64,000 bases of DNA from Ignavibacteria bacterium UBA7675 (GTDB lineage Bacteria; Bacteroidota; Ignavibacteria; Kapaibacteriales; UB7675), in assembly GCA_002483085.1 (NCBI GenBank), contig DLHF01000078.1, positions 36,079 to 100,078 on the forward strand, given 5' to 3'. The notes below the pieces were generated by a model. That model ran no database searches and had not been told where the DNA came from. It saw only the letters and a program-made list of their open reading frames with translations. Numbering within the stretch: the first letter of the stretch is position 1; each line of letters begins with the position of its first letter. The translations under genes were made by a program, and so were the position numbers. Positions 24,874-34,997 of this stretch are shown piece by piece.

Positions 24874-27018
24874 TCACCTATAGCGTATCGCTTCGGTCTG
24901 GATCATCGGGGATTCTCCGCCGTCGTCTGTTACCACCTTTAGTGCGTAACGATAGGTTGCACCGGCGCTTACATCAGTGTCGGCAAACTCGCGTACCTGC
25001 GCGGGAATCGACTGCATAAGCATGTAGCTGTCGTCGCCGCCGGACTTGTACACGTAAAAGCTACAGTCCTTCCCCGCTCCGTAGTTCCACTTTAGGATAA
25101 TCCGGTGGTTGAGCGTATCAACTTCGTAGGCAATGCGCTCTACCGCCGGGCGCACACCGCTGTCGTACACACGAGCACTTACCACATTTGACTTCGGCGA
25201 TACTAATCCATCGTCGTCGCGCGCTTCCACTGCATATTCGTACATCACGGCTACTTCGGCTGTGCTATCGGTATAGCTGGCAGAGCGGTCTTTATAGTTC
25301 ACCAGGCTTTTCCACTCGCCCTCGCCCATTCGGCGCCTGTACAGCGTATGCTCCACAGCGTCGGACGTTGGGCTATTGTGCCAATGCAGATGCACTGCTC
25401 CTTCGTCCACAGTGACATCGGTAATAAGCGGAGCAGTAGGCGGCACCACATCGGGCTTTTTCAGCACCAGTGTTGCAGTAAATGGCGAGTGGTTAAAATT
25501 GTAATCCAACGCCGTGATTTTGTAGTAGATTTCTTCGCTCAGCGTCTGGAGCGTAAGCGTATCGGTAAAGACTGTATCCATAGTAATATCGGTAGTGAGC
25601 TGCATATACTCGTGGTCGTCCTGATTGGCAAAAAACACGCGATAGCCTTTCAGATCCTTTTCTGTATTTGCATTCCATGTAAGCGTCACGACGCCATTGG
25701 AGTCGATACGCCCTACTAATCCTGTGGGCACAGCCGGGGGAATTGAGTCGGGAAAAATACCGAGCACAGGCACCGATGCACGCGCATTGCCCGCTGTATC
25801 GAACGCTGTCACCGTGTAGTAGTGCTGCGGCAGATCGCGGACATTGGTATCTACAAAGCTGCGAGCTGTAGCTGGGAGCATGGCCGAGACAGGCTCGAAC
25901 GGGCCTTCGGGATCCATACTTTTAGCCACTGTAAAGCCCTTCAGATCGGAATCGGGTTCGCCATTCAATCGCCATTTCAGGCGAATCGACACACCATCGA
26001 CGATATCGTATTTTTCCGGCAGAACGGCTTTGGGTGCAGTGCGGTCGCGTCCCATTGCAACAACTACTGTACCGGCTGGCGATACTTCTCCAAATGCGTT
26101 GAGGCCACGCACACGATACTGCACCGGACGGTAATTCTCTACGAGCTGGATGCTGTATTCCACAGTGTCCAGCGCTACAACATCATCGTTGGCATTAATA
26201 GCTGGTACAAAAGGTATAGCATTGTGCTTCGTAAACGTAGCGCCTCCGTCGAAGGACTGCTCGATAATATACCCAGTGAACGGCACGGCGTGTTCGTAGC
26301 GCAGCCATTTCAGCACAACGAGAAGTTCGCCTTCAGCAGCCATAAGCGTGTGTACATCGGGAACGGGATCGGCAGCAGCTACCGTAGCAAGGGCAAAGGC
26401 GGTATCGACTTCGGCATCGCTGTGCTGTGTAGCCGGAAACACGCGGTACAGATAGGTCTGGCCGCGTTCTGCTGTTTTATCAGCAAAGCGCAGCGCAAGG
26501 CCGTCGGCAATACGCGGGTCGATATCGGCGAGCATGAGCGCAAAGCCGTGCATATTGTTTTGCTGCACATACATCTGGTAAATGCTGCCAAACGGATCGT
26601 CGGTTGTCACGATGGGCTTGCCATACCACGCTTGTACTGCCGCCGCTGCCAGAGTGTCCTTTGCAGCAAACCGCGCTTTCCACTCAGCAATCGGAAGCGG
26701 CTTGAGCGGTGCCGTTGTAAGGCGAGTCCACACAGGAGCAGTGCCCTTTTGCACAGGGCTGCGCTCGACAATATAGCCAGCCGTTCCCGCTACTTTCCAT
26801 GTTACATGGTCGGTCGTTCCCCAGCGCAGCACGACTGAATCGGCATAGCCACGGACTGCCAGCCGGAGATTGGGCCGGAGCTCTGCGGTTGTATCGCGGC
26901 GCCCACCTTCCAGATAATTAGGCACCGACTGCACAGCATCGGATGTCGGGGAATCGCTCTGCCCTACGGCAACAACAGGCAAAAGCAGGAGCGCGAGGAG
27001 CACATATATATTTTTCAT
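24874..27018 (-). CDS. Exported fibronectin type III repeat protein
   Basis: The 714-residue protein has a signal peptide (LLALLLLPVVAVGQ) and several fibronectin III-like domains over most of its length. The clearest are about 330-420 and 435-530 (VPTGLVGRIDSNGVVTLTWN, YYKITALDYNFNHSPFTA), about 535-625 (VHLHWHNSP, YEYAVEARDDDG) and the last 90 residues (IILKWNYGAG, YRYALKVVTDDGG). There is no T9SS tail, so it probably stays periplasmic or binds the outer-membrane partners. The start at 27018 is 8 bases after the stop of the giant gene, showing tight coupling. Confidence 0.87.
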   Translation of the reverse strand: MKNIYVLLALLLLPVVAVGQSDSPTSDAVQSVPNYLEGGRRDTTAELRPNLRLAVRGYADSVVLRWGTTDHVTWKVAGTAGYIVERSPVQKGTAPVWTRLTTAPLKPLPIAEWKARFAAKDTLAAAAVQAWYGKPIVTTDDPFGSIYQMYVQQNNMHGFALMLADIDPRIADGLALRFADKTAERGQTYLYRVFPATQHSDAEVDTAFALATVAAADPVPDVHTLMAAEGELLVVLKWLRYEHAVPFTGYIIEQSFDGGATFTKHNAIPFVPAINANDDVVALDTVEYSIQLVENYRPVQYRVRGLNAFGEVSPAGTVVVAMGRDRTAPKAVLPEKYDIVDGVSIRLKWRLNGEPDSDLKGFTVAKSMDPEGPFEPVSAMLPATARSFVDTNVRDLPQHYYTVTAFDTAGNARASVPVLGIFPDSIPPAVPTGLVGRIDSNGVVTLTWNANTEKDLKGYRVFFANQDDHEYMQLTTDITMDTVFTDTLTLQTLSEEIYYKITALDYNFNHSPFTATLVLKKPDVVPPTAPLITDVTVDEGAVHLHWHNSPTSDAVEHTLYRRRMGEGEWKSLVNYKDRSASYTDSTAEVAVMYEYAVEARDDDGLVSPKSNVVSARVYDSGVRPAVERIAYEVDTLNHRIILKWNYGAGKDCSFYVYKSGGDDSYMLMQSIPAQVREFADTDVSAGATYRYALKVVTDDGGESPMIQTEAIRYR

Positions 27019-27025
27019 AGCAGCA

Positions 27026-30000
27026 TTATTTACCATCGGAGATCTGGAATGAAATTGTACGCGGACTGCCAAGCCCGTTGTATAGAATATTCAAAGAAAT
27101 ATCAGCCGCATCGTTGGGGTTCATGCTCCAATAATCGGGGTTCTTGATGCCCAAAGCCTTAGCCACATCAGTAGGCGCATGATGCCTCATAAACGTCCAG
27201 AAGTTCTGGTTGAAGTTATATGTTGGCGGCCCGAGGCTATAGCGATAGAGCAACTCTTCGTACACCTGCTGCCGGTCTTTTTTCAGCGTCGTAAATACAT
27301 CATACCGCAGCACGAGTTTGCTTACAATGTTGGCCTTCAAATCAAAGCCCGCGTTCAGTCCATTATTATTACCACCTTGGTTCGGATTGTTAAGAGCGAG
27401 GATCGCAAGGTTGTTGCCCCCTCCGTCGCCGTTGTCCAAGTCTTTCCAGTACACAGCATTAATCTCGCTATTGGTCAGCTTGCTGGTGTTGCCATTGCCC
27501 TGATAGCTGATATCAACAGCGTACTTCGGGAATTTCTCATCGTCGATATACGTCCCGTTAGTAAGGCGCGAGCCCGGCGTATAGGCGCTTGCAGCAGGGT
27601 ACTGGCGTTTCATGCGATACACCTTGTCCGTACCATTGTACTGCGTGGAAAGCAACGCACTAAAATACTGGTTGTCGAGTATCGGATGATAGTACGTGTC
27701 GTAAAGCTGCCGCCAGTAGGAGTCAATGGACGTACCCGAGGACAGATCGCGCGCCTCTACCATCAGCAATGGATTAGTATAGCGCTTTTCGGACCCCACC
27801 ATGTACCACGATTGATTCAGGTCGTACCAGTCCAGCGGCTCGTCGCCTTCGTAAGTAGCATACACAGTATTTACATAGTCGCCCACACCGCGTTTTATCG
27901 ACTTCCGATTGCCGATATAATCATTCAGCTTGTCCTTGAACCGGTTGTATTTACTTGTTTTGAATGCGAGCTGGTACACGAGAAATTCATCGTCGCCGAG
28001 CTTGATAGAATTGAGCCTTGTCTGGCGCACATTGATATACTGACCGCCGCCTATGCTCCGCTTTTCAGTAGTGTATTCTACATTCGATCCGCTTTCTTTT
28101 TTACCGGCTTTTAGCACTTTTTTGCGGAGGAATTGGACGATATACACTGTTTCTTTTTTTAATTCCGGCATGGTAAATTTCACGCCTTTAAAGTCGCCGC
28201 TATTTACCCATTCTAAAGGTGTTTCGCCTACCACAACACTACCGGATTTTACTTCCTGGAAACGCGCTGTAAATTCGTATTTGTAGCGCGAATCCTCGGG
28301 CACCATCGCAGGGATGTTGGACGGGTACTGCACAAAGCGCACAAAGCCTTTGCCCGACTCGCCCAAATGAAAATACCGCTGCATGCGGCCCGGGCGTGTT
28401 TCCACAATTTTATCAGCGCGGAATTTTTCGGGTGCATCACCTGTGGTAAATGATGAGAGGCGCACCTCCGTATGGTCTTCGTTGCAGTTTTTACATTTTT
28501 TGATGGGTATCCATTTTTTGTTCTCTATGCGCTCGCCGCGTATTTCAATAAGAATATTGAAATTGTTTTTTTGCTCGAACATTTCGTCGGCTGTAAAAAT
28601 AGCCGACATGTGCTCGTTGGCATACGAAAAACTTCCGGGTACCGCAGCTTTCGTCTTGGTGTTCACCACTTCAAACTTTTTCACGAAGAAGCGAAATGTG
28701 CTTACTTTCACATTGCCGTCTTGATCAAGACCTTCTACCGAAATTGCCTTGTTGCCGCCCACTGGCAGATTGAACGAGGCTTCTGGGAATGCAAATACAT
28801 CAGCATCGCCACCGGAAGGTACAATATCGGCGATAATTTTCAGCCCACCGAACGGATCGCCTTGGTTGGGATTGCAATAGTCGCCGTATCGGAATTTAAA
28901 TGAGCAATGCCCTTTCAGCAAGCCGTTGAGAGCGCTGTACTCGGCGGCAACTTCTCCTACCATCCACGTGGGATTCGGAAGCCCTGCTTTGAGTGCAGCA
29001 TAGACGCCTATTTTAAATAGCTCCACCTCGGCGTTCAGAAACCACAGATTGATGTCGATACCCACTGCTGCGGTAAGCCCAGCATAAACCTGCCCATTGG
29101 CATACCAGCCGTTGAGACCCATTTTACCATTGGCGTTTTCGCACTCCTGGTCGGTCTTCAGAATAGAAATATCATAGCCAAAAGCGATGGCAATTTGTGC
29201 GTAGAAGATTAAGAACTTCAGCTTGCCGGTGTCGATACTGAGCTGCTGTCCGAGCACGAAACCACTGCCATTTTCAGCCAAATCGCTGCGAGACGCCTGA
29301 GCATTAAACCAAGGAAGTTTCTGCTGAAAATTGATTGGCGATGTAGGCAAGGGCGGCATGGGCGGCAGACTATTTTTGCCGATCATAAAATACGAGTCGA
29401 TGCCAATTTTGCCGAGTACCTTGAGCTTAAATCGCTGGTCGGGTTCGCCAAATTTTATAAACCACTTGCCTTTGCTAAAATGCAAAGCCGCAAAGCCACC
29501 ACCAGTAAGCAGCTCGGTCTTGCCTGCTTTTAGATTGAATGCAATATCGATAAGACCATCGAACGACGCTTTTTGAGTAGAGTAGCGGAAGTCAACCGAA
29601 GCTGTCACAACGGCATCATTGCCCGGACGCTTTTTCGGGTCGGGTATCTGCACAAAGTAGCCATTGCCAATGAGCGCTATTTCGTTGAGACCACCGCCCT
29701 CGAAAAATGATGCTTCGATGGTGATGTCGCCATTGAACGCATTGGGGCTCGGCATAGTGCCCATCACAATTGTGGCTTTAAATCCGAACTTAATGCTCGC
29801 ATTCGGCATGTACACTACACCGGTGTTTGTCTCGCCTGCCTTCTCGGATTTTTTCGCTACATTCGGGTCGCCTGCAAGCGAGGCCGCCGAAGGCGTGACC
29901 TTCACTGGCTCCATGTGATAATAGGCACCGCCGCCAAATCCGTAAATGCCAAAGCCCGGAAACACTGGAATACCTGCGTTCATCACGGCCATAGCATCGA

Positions 30001-32959
30001 CATACCAATAGCGGTAGGAGTTGCCGCCGTTTTTGTAAGCCGTCGTGCCGAACTGTACTGTAGACGACAGCTTCAGCAGCGGTCGGAACGTCACCTTGAT
30101 TGCCCCACGGAAACCATCGCCAAATACCTGGTCGCCTTTGTAGAGATTGATCGAGCCTTCCAGATCGCAGCTCGCTACGCTAGCTTTGATGCCAATGCTG
30201 TCGAGCGTGGCCTTGTCGGGCAGCCAAAGTTGTTTGCCGTTGATCTCTTGCTTTTTCGCCCAGACAGTAAACGCCGTCCCACCGCTGATTGCACTCTGGC
30301 CATTGCCATCGAGCCCAATAGAAAGATTGAGCTCTAAGCCCACTCTGGAACTGTCGTTGTTGTATTTAACTGGTATGCCCTTGCCCGGGTTGATGGAAAT
30401 GGGGAACCCGGCAAACGTCTTCTGCGGGCTTGCAAATTTGAAGTATTGGGCGGTGATGTACGGCTTTTTATTCTGTATCGTAAAGTCTTTGAACTCTACG
30501 TCTGGGATATTGACTTTTACGCCTTTAAGATCGAGCTCTCCATACGAGTCGTCTATCGTGAGCTTTCCGCTCAGCACAGCTTTTACTGTCACTGTCGATT
30601 TGAAGCTCTCAATAGAAATGCTCGATCCCTGGTTGATCTGGAGTTTAGACGCCCACATATCGGCTACCAGATCATTCATTGTTTCTACTTCAAACGAAGT
30701 TTTTAAACCTTGATCCGAATTGCTGAAGATACACGTATAGCCGAGATTTGTCTTGGCAATAGGCAGCGTAATTTTCCCTTCCATCCCGCTTCCAGTAAGC
30801 GAGTTGTTCACTAAAGCAACCGTGAGCTTGTCGATGGAGAACGCCCACCCGCCAAGCGTGCCTTTATCCAGCGCAAGCACTGGCTGCACCGATGCCATTC
30901 CTGTAACACCGAGCTTGTTGATAAGCGCGTTTTGCAGTGTAATTGCTATGGGCTGCCCGGCTTTTTTCAAGTAGTCGGGCAGTGTCACCTGAATCGTTTT
31001 AAAATAAAATCCACGCCAGTCCTTGCCCTTGCTCCCTTCGTAGTTCGCGGGGAATGCCATATTCTGCGGGTTGCGCGAATCGGAGAAATCAAGCGTGATC
31101 TGGTCGAAAGAGAACGACAGCCCCTTTAATCCCTGCACTGTAAATTTATCCATCGACACCGTGCCGAGCATATCGCCCCAGACGCCAACATCCGAGAACG
31201 TAAAGCGAGCCTTTACCGGGCCATTGCCATCGGCAGGCTGGAGCATACTGCTTTTAAACACAAATTCGCCGTCGATCTGCATCGAGACAAATCCTTCGCA
31301 ACCCCATTTTACATAGGTGCCCTTGTCGCCATCCGCAGGCTTCAGCGTGATATCGGTATGCTGTCCCCACGGGAACGTCACGTCCTTGCCAAGCATGGTC
31401 AGCTTCTGGAGCCCGTCGATGGAAAAACCGGTGGGATGAAAGCACACATTTTTTTGTGCAAAGGCAAGTATTTTATTGTTCGCTTCTGGAATGGGAAATT
31501 CTAGCACGGCGTTGAGGCGGGCACCATCGGGAGCAAATTCTACCGAGGCTACATTAAGTAATTGCATTCCCGCGCCGAATGGCTTTTTCCATCCAAACGG
31601 CAGTCCCTGCGCGTTCACATCTACAAAGTTCTCGATGTACTTCTGCTTAGACTTTACATAGTCGGCAACGGTTTTTACGTTTTCAGCGGCTGTATTTTGG
31701 AGGTTGTCGGTAAAATTTTTCAGCTTTTCATCGACGATAGCACCGGGATCATAAGCGCCGATTGCACGCCCTGCAAACACTTTGCCTGCGGCATTTACCT
31801 GTAGATTCTGGAATGTAGTTTTGAGCTTAGTTTTGAACAGCGGTACGTCGATCTCCCCCTGACCCGAAAGATTGCCCGCCGCTGGCGAACTGAGCTGGAT
31901 GAGCTTCATTGTAAAATAGCCTATCGCAACGCTCTCGCCTATTGTGTATGTTTTGTCGACAGCCGGGCCGGAAGCAAGCGGCTTAGGCGCGCAGTTCAGC
32001 TTATCGCATGGGTCGGCATATTGCTGGTTGTTCTGGTCGTTGTCCTGCTGATTGTCTTGATTGTTGTTATTGTTATTATCCTGCTGATTTTGCTGCCCAT
32101 AAGTAAATGAACACGCCAAGCTCTTGCCACTATTTTTAAAAGCGAGGTCCTTGCCCGGCGGCTTGTTCATCGCAGTCACCTGAAAAGCGTATTTTTTACC
32201 CTTCTCTAGTTTGGGAGCAGAAGCGCCGTACAGAAAGGACGTTGTCTGCACAGTAGTCTCAAAAAAAGGCGGATCGGTAGCTGAGGCAATCGCTTGGTTG
32301 GGATTGGTGTTCTGCGGATACATTTCCACGATTTTCAGCTTGTACTGAATTTTCTGGGGTGGAGCGCCCGCCGGAGCTGTCCAGCTAAACAGGATGTTCT
32401 GCGGCATCTTATCGGCTACAGTGCTATTGCACGAAGGCTGGAGAATAAGCGGCGGCTCGTAGTGCGAGATGATAAAGAAAGCGCAACCCGAAGGCGCGGG
32501 CAGCGACAGAGCCGTGTTGGAGTTGTAGTCGTAAGCCTGAAGGCAGAACGAATAATTACCTTCTGGCAGTCCATTTCCCTGCACTACTTCTTGCTTGCTG
32601 ATACCGCTAAACGTAAGAACATCGGGATTGATATACTCTTTTAGCTGCGAGCCTTGGAGCATCAGCACTTGGTTGGGCGCGAGCATAATCGCCTGCGCAG
32701 GCTTGAAGTTCAGCGGTATAGCTACCTTTACGCCATTGTCGCCCGAGAAGGCACCTACAAGCCGCACACTGCGATTGACCGGCTTTGTATTTTGCAGAGT
32801 AACGACAATTTTATTGTCGAAGCCAACGTAATCCGACAGATACGGCGAATACGGAGGCTTCACCTGCGTGCTTACTACCACGTCGTTTTGTGCAAACGCT
32901 GCGGCACTCCACAGCGCACAAAACACGAGGCACAGAGCCGTCATCACAGCAAAATACAT
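27026..32959 (-). CDS. Giant exported surface protein, TANFOR-like N terminus
   Basis: The product is 1977 residues from the ATG that begins the signal peptide (MYFAVMTALCLVFCALWSAAAFAQ). An ATG at 33082, overlapping the upstream gene by 17 bases, would add 41 residues and also fits translational coupling. The N-terminal 250 residues (STQVKPPYSPYLSDYV, LPEGNYSFCLQAYDY, FSWTAPAG) resemble the TANFOR-domain proteins of Bacteroidota. A very Asn/Gln/Asp-rich linker lies at about 286-313. The remaining 1650 residues are beta-rich and full of glycines, with no named domain. There is no T9SS tail. A surface or outer-membrane-associated role is inferred from the neighbours. Confidence 0.85.
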   Translation of the reverse strand: MYFAVMTALCLVFCALWSAAAFAQNDVVVSTQVKPPYSPYLSDYVGFDNKIVVTLQNTKPVNRSVRLVGAFSGDNGVKVAIPLNFKPAQAIMLAPNQVLMLQGSQLKEYINPDVLTFSGISKQEVVQGNGLPEGNYSFCLQAYDYNSNTALSLPAPSGCAFFIISHYEPPLILQPSCNSTVADKMPQNILFSWTAPAGAPPQKIQYKLKIVEMYPQNTNPNQAIASATDPPFFETTVQTTSFLYGASAPKLEKGKKYAFQVTAMNKPPGKDLAFKNSGKSLACSFTYGQQNQQDNNNNNNQDNQQDNDQNNQQYADPCDKLNCAPKPLASGPAVDKTYTIGESVAIGYFTMKLIQLSSPAAGNLSGQGEIDVPLFKTKLKTTFQNLQVNAAGKVFAGRAIGAYDPGAIVDEKLKNFTDNLQNTAAENVKTVADYVKSKQKYIENFVDVNAQGLPFGWKKPFGAGMQLLNVASVEFAPDGARLNAVLEFPIPEANNKILAFAQKNVCFHPTGFSIDGLQKLTMLGKDVTFPWGQHTDITLKPADGDKGTYVKWGCEGFVSMQIDGEFVFKSSMLQPADGNGPVKARFTFSDVGVWGDMLGTVSMDKFTVQGLKGLSFSFDQITLDFSDSRNPQNMAFPANYEGSKGKDWRGFYFKTIQVTLPDYLKKAGQPIAITLQNALINKLGVTGMASVQPVLALDKGTLGGWAFSIDKLTVALVNNSLTGSGMEGKITLPIAKTNLGYTCIFSNSDQGLKTSFEVETMNDLVADMWASKLQINQGSSISIESFKSTVTVKAVLSGKLTIDDSYGELDLKGVKVNIPDVEFKDFTIQNKKPYITAQYFKFASPQKTFAGFPISINPGKGIPVKYNNDSSRVGLELNLSIGLDGNGQSAISGGTAFTVWAKKQEINGKQLWLPDKATLDSIGIKASVASCDLEGSINLYKGDQVFGDGFRGAIKVTFRPLLKLSSTVQFGTTAYKNGGNSYRYWYVDAMAVMNAGIPVFPGFGIYGFGGGAYYHMEPVKVTPSAASLAGDPNVAKKSEKAGETNTGVVYMPNASIKFGFKATIVMGTMPSPNAFNGDITIEASFFEGGGLNEIALIGNGYFVQIPDPKKRPGNDAVVTASVDFRYSTQKASFDGLIDIAFNLKAGKTELLTGGGFAALHFSKGKWFIKFGEPDQRFKLKVLGKIGIDSYFMIGKNSLPPMPPLPTSPINFQQKLPWFNAQASRSDLAENGSGFVLGQQLSIDTGKLKFLIFYAQIAIAFGYDISILKTDQECENANGKMGLNGWYANGQVYAGLTAAVGIDINLWFLNAEVELFKIGVYAALKAGLPNPTWMVGEVAAEYSALNGLLKGHCSFKFRYGDYCNPNQGDPFGGLKIIADIVPSGGDADVFAFPEASFNLPVGGNKAISVEGLDQDGNVKVSTFRFFVKKFEVVNTKTKAAVPGSFSYANEHMSAIFTADEMFEQKNNFNILIEIRGERIENKKWIPIKKCKNCNEDHTEVRLSSFTTGDAPEKFRADKIVETRPGRMQRYFHLGESGKGFVRFVQYPSNIPAMVPEDSRYKYEFTARFQEVKSGSVVVGETPLEWVNSGDFKGVKFTMPELKKETVYIVQFLRKKVLKAGKKESGSNVEYTTEKRSIGGGQYINVRQTRLNSIKLGDDEFLVYQLAFKTSKYNRFKDKLNDYIGNRKSIKRGVGDYVNTVYATYEGDEPLDWYDLNQSWYMVGSEKRYTNPLLMVEARDLSSGTSIDSYWRQLYDTYYHPILDNQYFSALLSTQYNGTDKVYRMKRQYPAASAYTPGSRLTNGTYIDDEKFPKYAVDISYQGNGNTSKLTNSEINAVYWKDLDNGDGGGNNLAILALNNPNQGGNNNGLNAGFDLKANIVSKLVLRYDVFTTLKKDRQQVYEELLYRYSLGPPTYNFNQNFWTFMRHHAPTDVAKALGIKNPDYWSMNPNDAADISLNILYNGLGSPRTISFQISDGK

Positions 32960-33065
32960 TCCGCTGCCCGCAGGCTGCGTATTGCATTCGGAGTTCCAGA
33001 GGGAAGGCGCTCTCTTGCTGTGTGAGCGCTGGGTATGTGTAGAGGAACAGGAACGCCTGCCCCGG

Positions 33066-34745
33066 TTAGAAGGAAAAGACATAGCTCGCCACTGCTGTAA
33101 ATTCTGAAAAAGTCGTATTTTCTGTTGTTTGAGCCGATGAACGCATGTGCGAAACATCAAGGCTGAACGTGTGCTGCTTGGTGACTGCATAGCTGCACCC
33201 GGCTGCACTGTTGATCGTCTGCCCCTTGCCGAACAGGGAAAGGGCCAGCGTAATATGCGCTGATAGTGTGTTGTCGAACATTCCTTGTACGGCACCAATA
33301 GAGACATTGCTGCCGGTAATAGTACCCAAACCATTGTCGGTGCGCGTGCCGCCTGCCGTCGCGGTCAGCGTGAGGTTCTGCGGCACAAACCCAAGGCTAT
33401 ACGCCCCGTAGATTGTCGTGTTGGTATATTCGGAGTAGGAAGCTGTAAAGCGATTGCGGTCGGCGAGCACTTGGAGCATACTATTGAGAAACACGGCATG
33501 GCTTATAGCACTGTCGCCTACGGTATAGCGCGCCGAAAGGCTGAATGCAGGCGAACTCTGCTCCATACGAGTTGTATCATTGAGCGGTTTGTTACCTGCG
33601 GTCTGGGATGTGAGCACATCCGTGTACTGCGCGTCGATACCCCAGGTGCCCGAGGGCGACCACGATAGATTGAGTACGGGTATGATTCTTTGTGTGGTAG
33701 CGGCTTTTTTGTTCTGTAGGTTGTCGTGCTGGAGTGATAGATTTGCGTTTGCCCGAAGCACGCCGCCGAACATCACAACTGCAGGCGCGACGGTGATGCT
33801 CTGAATGTCGTTGCTCACATAGTAAGCCCCCATCGATTGATAATCGGGGTCCACTCGTGTAAACGAAGCGTTCAGGCTGAAATCAGAAAAGTTGAGCGCT
33901 ATGCCGCCGCTCAAGGCCGTATAGAGCTGTGTAGATGTGCGCACAGGTAGCAGCGAACTCGCCGTCTGTGCCAAGTCGTCGTTGTTGTCTAACAGGTCGG
34001 CACGAATATCGCGCGTGTAGTCGCTGATGGCACCGTCGAAGTGCAAGGTAATTCCGCTGGCTATTTCAGACCTGCCGGAAAGACCAACGACGAGGTTTTC
34101 GCTGGGCAGTATCCCGGCCTGTTCGGGCGCTTTGCTCAGCGATGTTGCGTCGTCTTTGGCGCGAACGACAATGAGGTCAACATAGCTATTGTCGGTACCA
34201 TAGCCTATTTTCCCGCTAAAGCCTGTGCGCTCGTAGGCAGGCTGTGCGCCAGCTCGCAGTGTGTCTTCTTCCACTGCGCGCTGTAGTTGCCCATACATCA
34301 TTCCAAATCGAAATTTTCCGGGGTTGAGCTCGATGCCTGCTCCAAGGAACTGATGTCCAGCCAGGGTAAATGGCGAGAACGTAAGGCTACGGTAGCCCAG
34401 ATGTACCGTGGCCCATTCGTAGTGCGGGCTTACGCCAAACTGGTTAAAAGGCTGGCTGTAGCTGCGCTCCTGCTCGCTGTAAGTAAAAGAAAATGGCAGA
34501 GCGATATCGAACAAGTTAGCTGTAACAGAGCCCGACAGTACATAGGAGAACGGCTTGCGCCGCTGTGCAATCGCCGTAGCATCATAGAACACAGTGCGCG
34601 CACTGATAGCCCCGCCAAAGGTAATCACAGGACTGCCGCCTGTGCTATCGCTGTCCTGCGCTGCAAGCGATAGCGGTATCAGCACAAGCAGTACAATGGC
34701 AACGCGCAGAAATGCCGAAAGGCTATGAGCTGTGGGTAAAGCCAC
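33066..34745 (-). CDS. Outer-membrane beta-barrel protein, first gene of the surface operon
   Basis: The protein has a signal segment (AFLRVAIVLLVLIPLSLAAQ) and then about 500 residues of alternating polar/hydrophobic strands rich in Tyr, Phe and Gly. It ends in FEFTAVASYVFSF with a C-terminal phenylalanine, as expected of a barrel for BAM insertion. No specific family was recognised. No ATG is suitably placed. The GTG at 34745 (559 residues) is chosen, and GTG 34769 or TTG 34748 are alternatives. Its stop overlaps the possible ATG of the giant gene, so the three genes form one operon. Confidence 0.8.
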   Translation of the reverse strand: MALPTAHSLSAFLRVAIVLLVLIPLSLAAQDSDSTGGSPVITFGGAISARTVFYDATAIAQRRKPFSYVLSGSVTANLFDIALPFSFTYSEQERSYSQPFNQFGVSPHYEWATVHLGYRSLTFSPFTLAGHQFLGAGIELNPGKFRFGMMYGQLQRAVEEDTLRAGAQPAYERTGFSGKIGYGTDNSYVDLIVVRAKDDATSLSKAPEQAGILPSENLVVGLSGRSEIASGITLHFDGAISDYTRDIRADLLDNNDDLAQTASSLLPVRTSTQLYTALSGGIALNFSDFSLNASFTRVDPDYQSMGAYYVSNDIQSITVAPAVVMFGGVLRANANLSLQHDNLQNKKAATTQRIIPVLNLSWSPSGTWGIDAQYTDVLTSQTAGNKPLNDTTRMEQSSPAFSLSARYTVGDSAISHAVFLNSMLQVLADRNRFTASYSEYTNTTIYGAYSLGFVPQNLTLTATAGGTRTDNGLGTITGSNVSIGAVQGMFDNTLSAHITLALSLFGKGQTINSAAGCSYAVTKQHTFSLDVSHMRSSAQTTENTTFSEFTAVASYVFSF

Positions 34746-34827
34746 GAGAATGTTGTTCCCGATTGATACACAATCCCGGCGACAGTGCGCCGCGTTTTCG
34801 TCGGGTACAAAAAAAGCCGCTAATCGT

Positions 34828-34877
34828 GGCGAAAAAAAACAATAATTCGCCAAAAATAAAGTTCCTGATGGCGAATT
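34828..34877. promoter_or_regulatory. Three alternating GGCGAA boxes over a -7-like element
   Basis: GGCGAA at 34828-34833, its inverse AATTCGCC at 34844-34851 and GGCGAATT at 34870-34877 lie in the divergent gap. The last two form a perfect 8-base inverted repeat. Between them, on the minus strand, is TATTTTTG (34851-34858), a fit to the Bacteroidota TAnnTTTG box for the barrel operon. The layout suggests an operator, but the regulator is unknown. Confidence 0.5.
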
Positions 34878-34997
34878 TGGACTGATAACTGTGCACAATC
34901 TCTCTGCCGAATTGCAACGGATTAAAAGGAAAGATGGACTCGTGCCTGCTGCCCGACTGGTAGCATGGCGAGCACTTGCTATGGATGGAATAGTATT

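Noticed and set aside
25822..26838. A 338-codon open frame on the plus strand
   Set aside because: It is antisense to the fibronectin-III gene, which has a signal peptide and repeated domains. The opposite frame has neither.
32960..33334. Extension of the giant protein start to 33334
   Set aside because: This region is inside the end of the barrel gene in another frame and lacks a signal peptide. The signal peptide starts at 32959.
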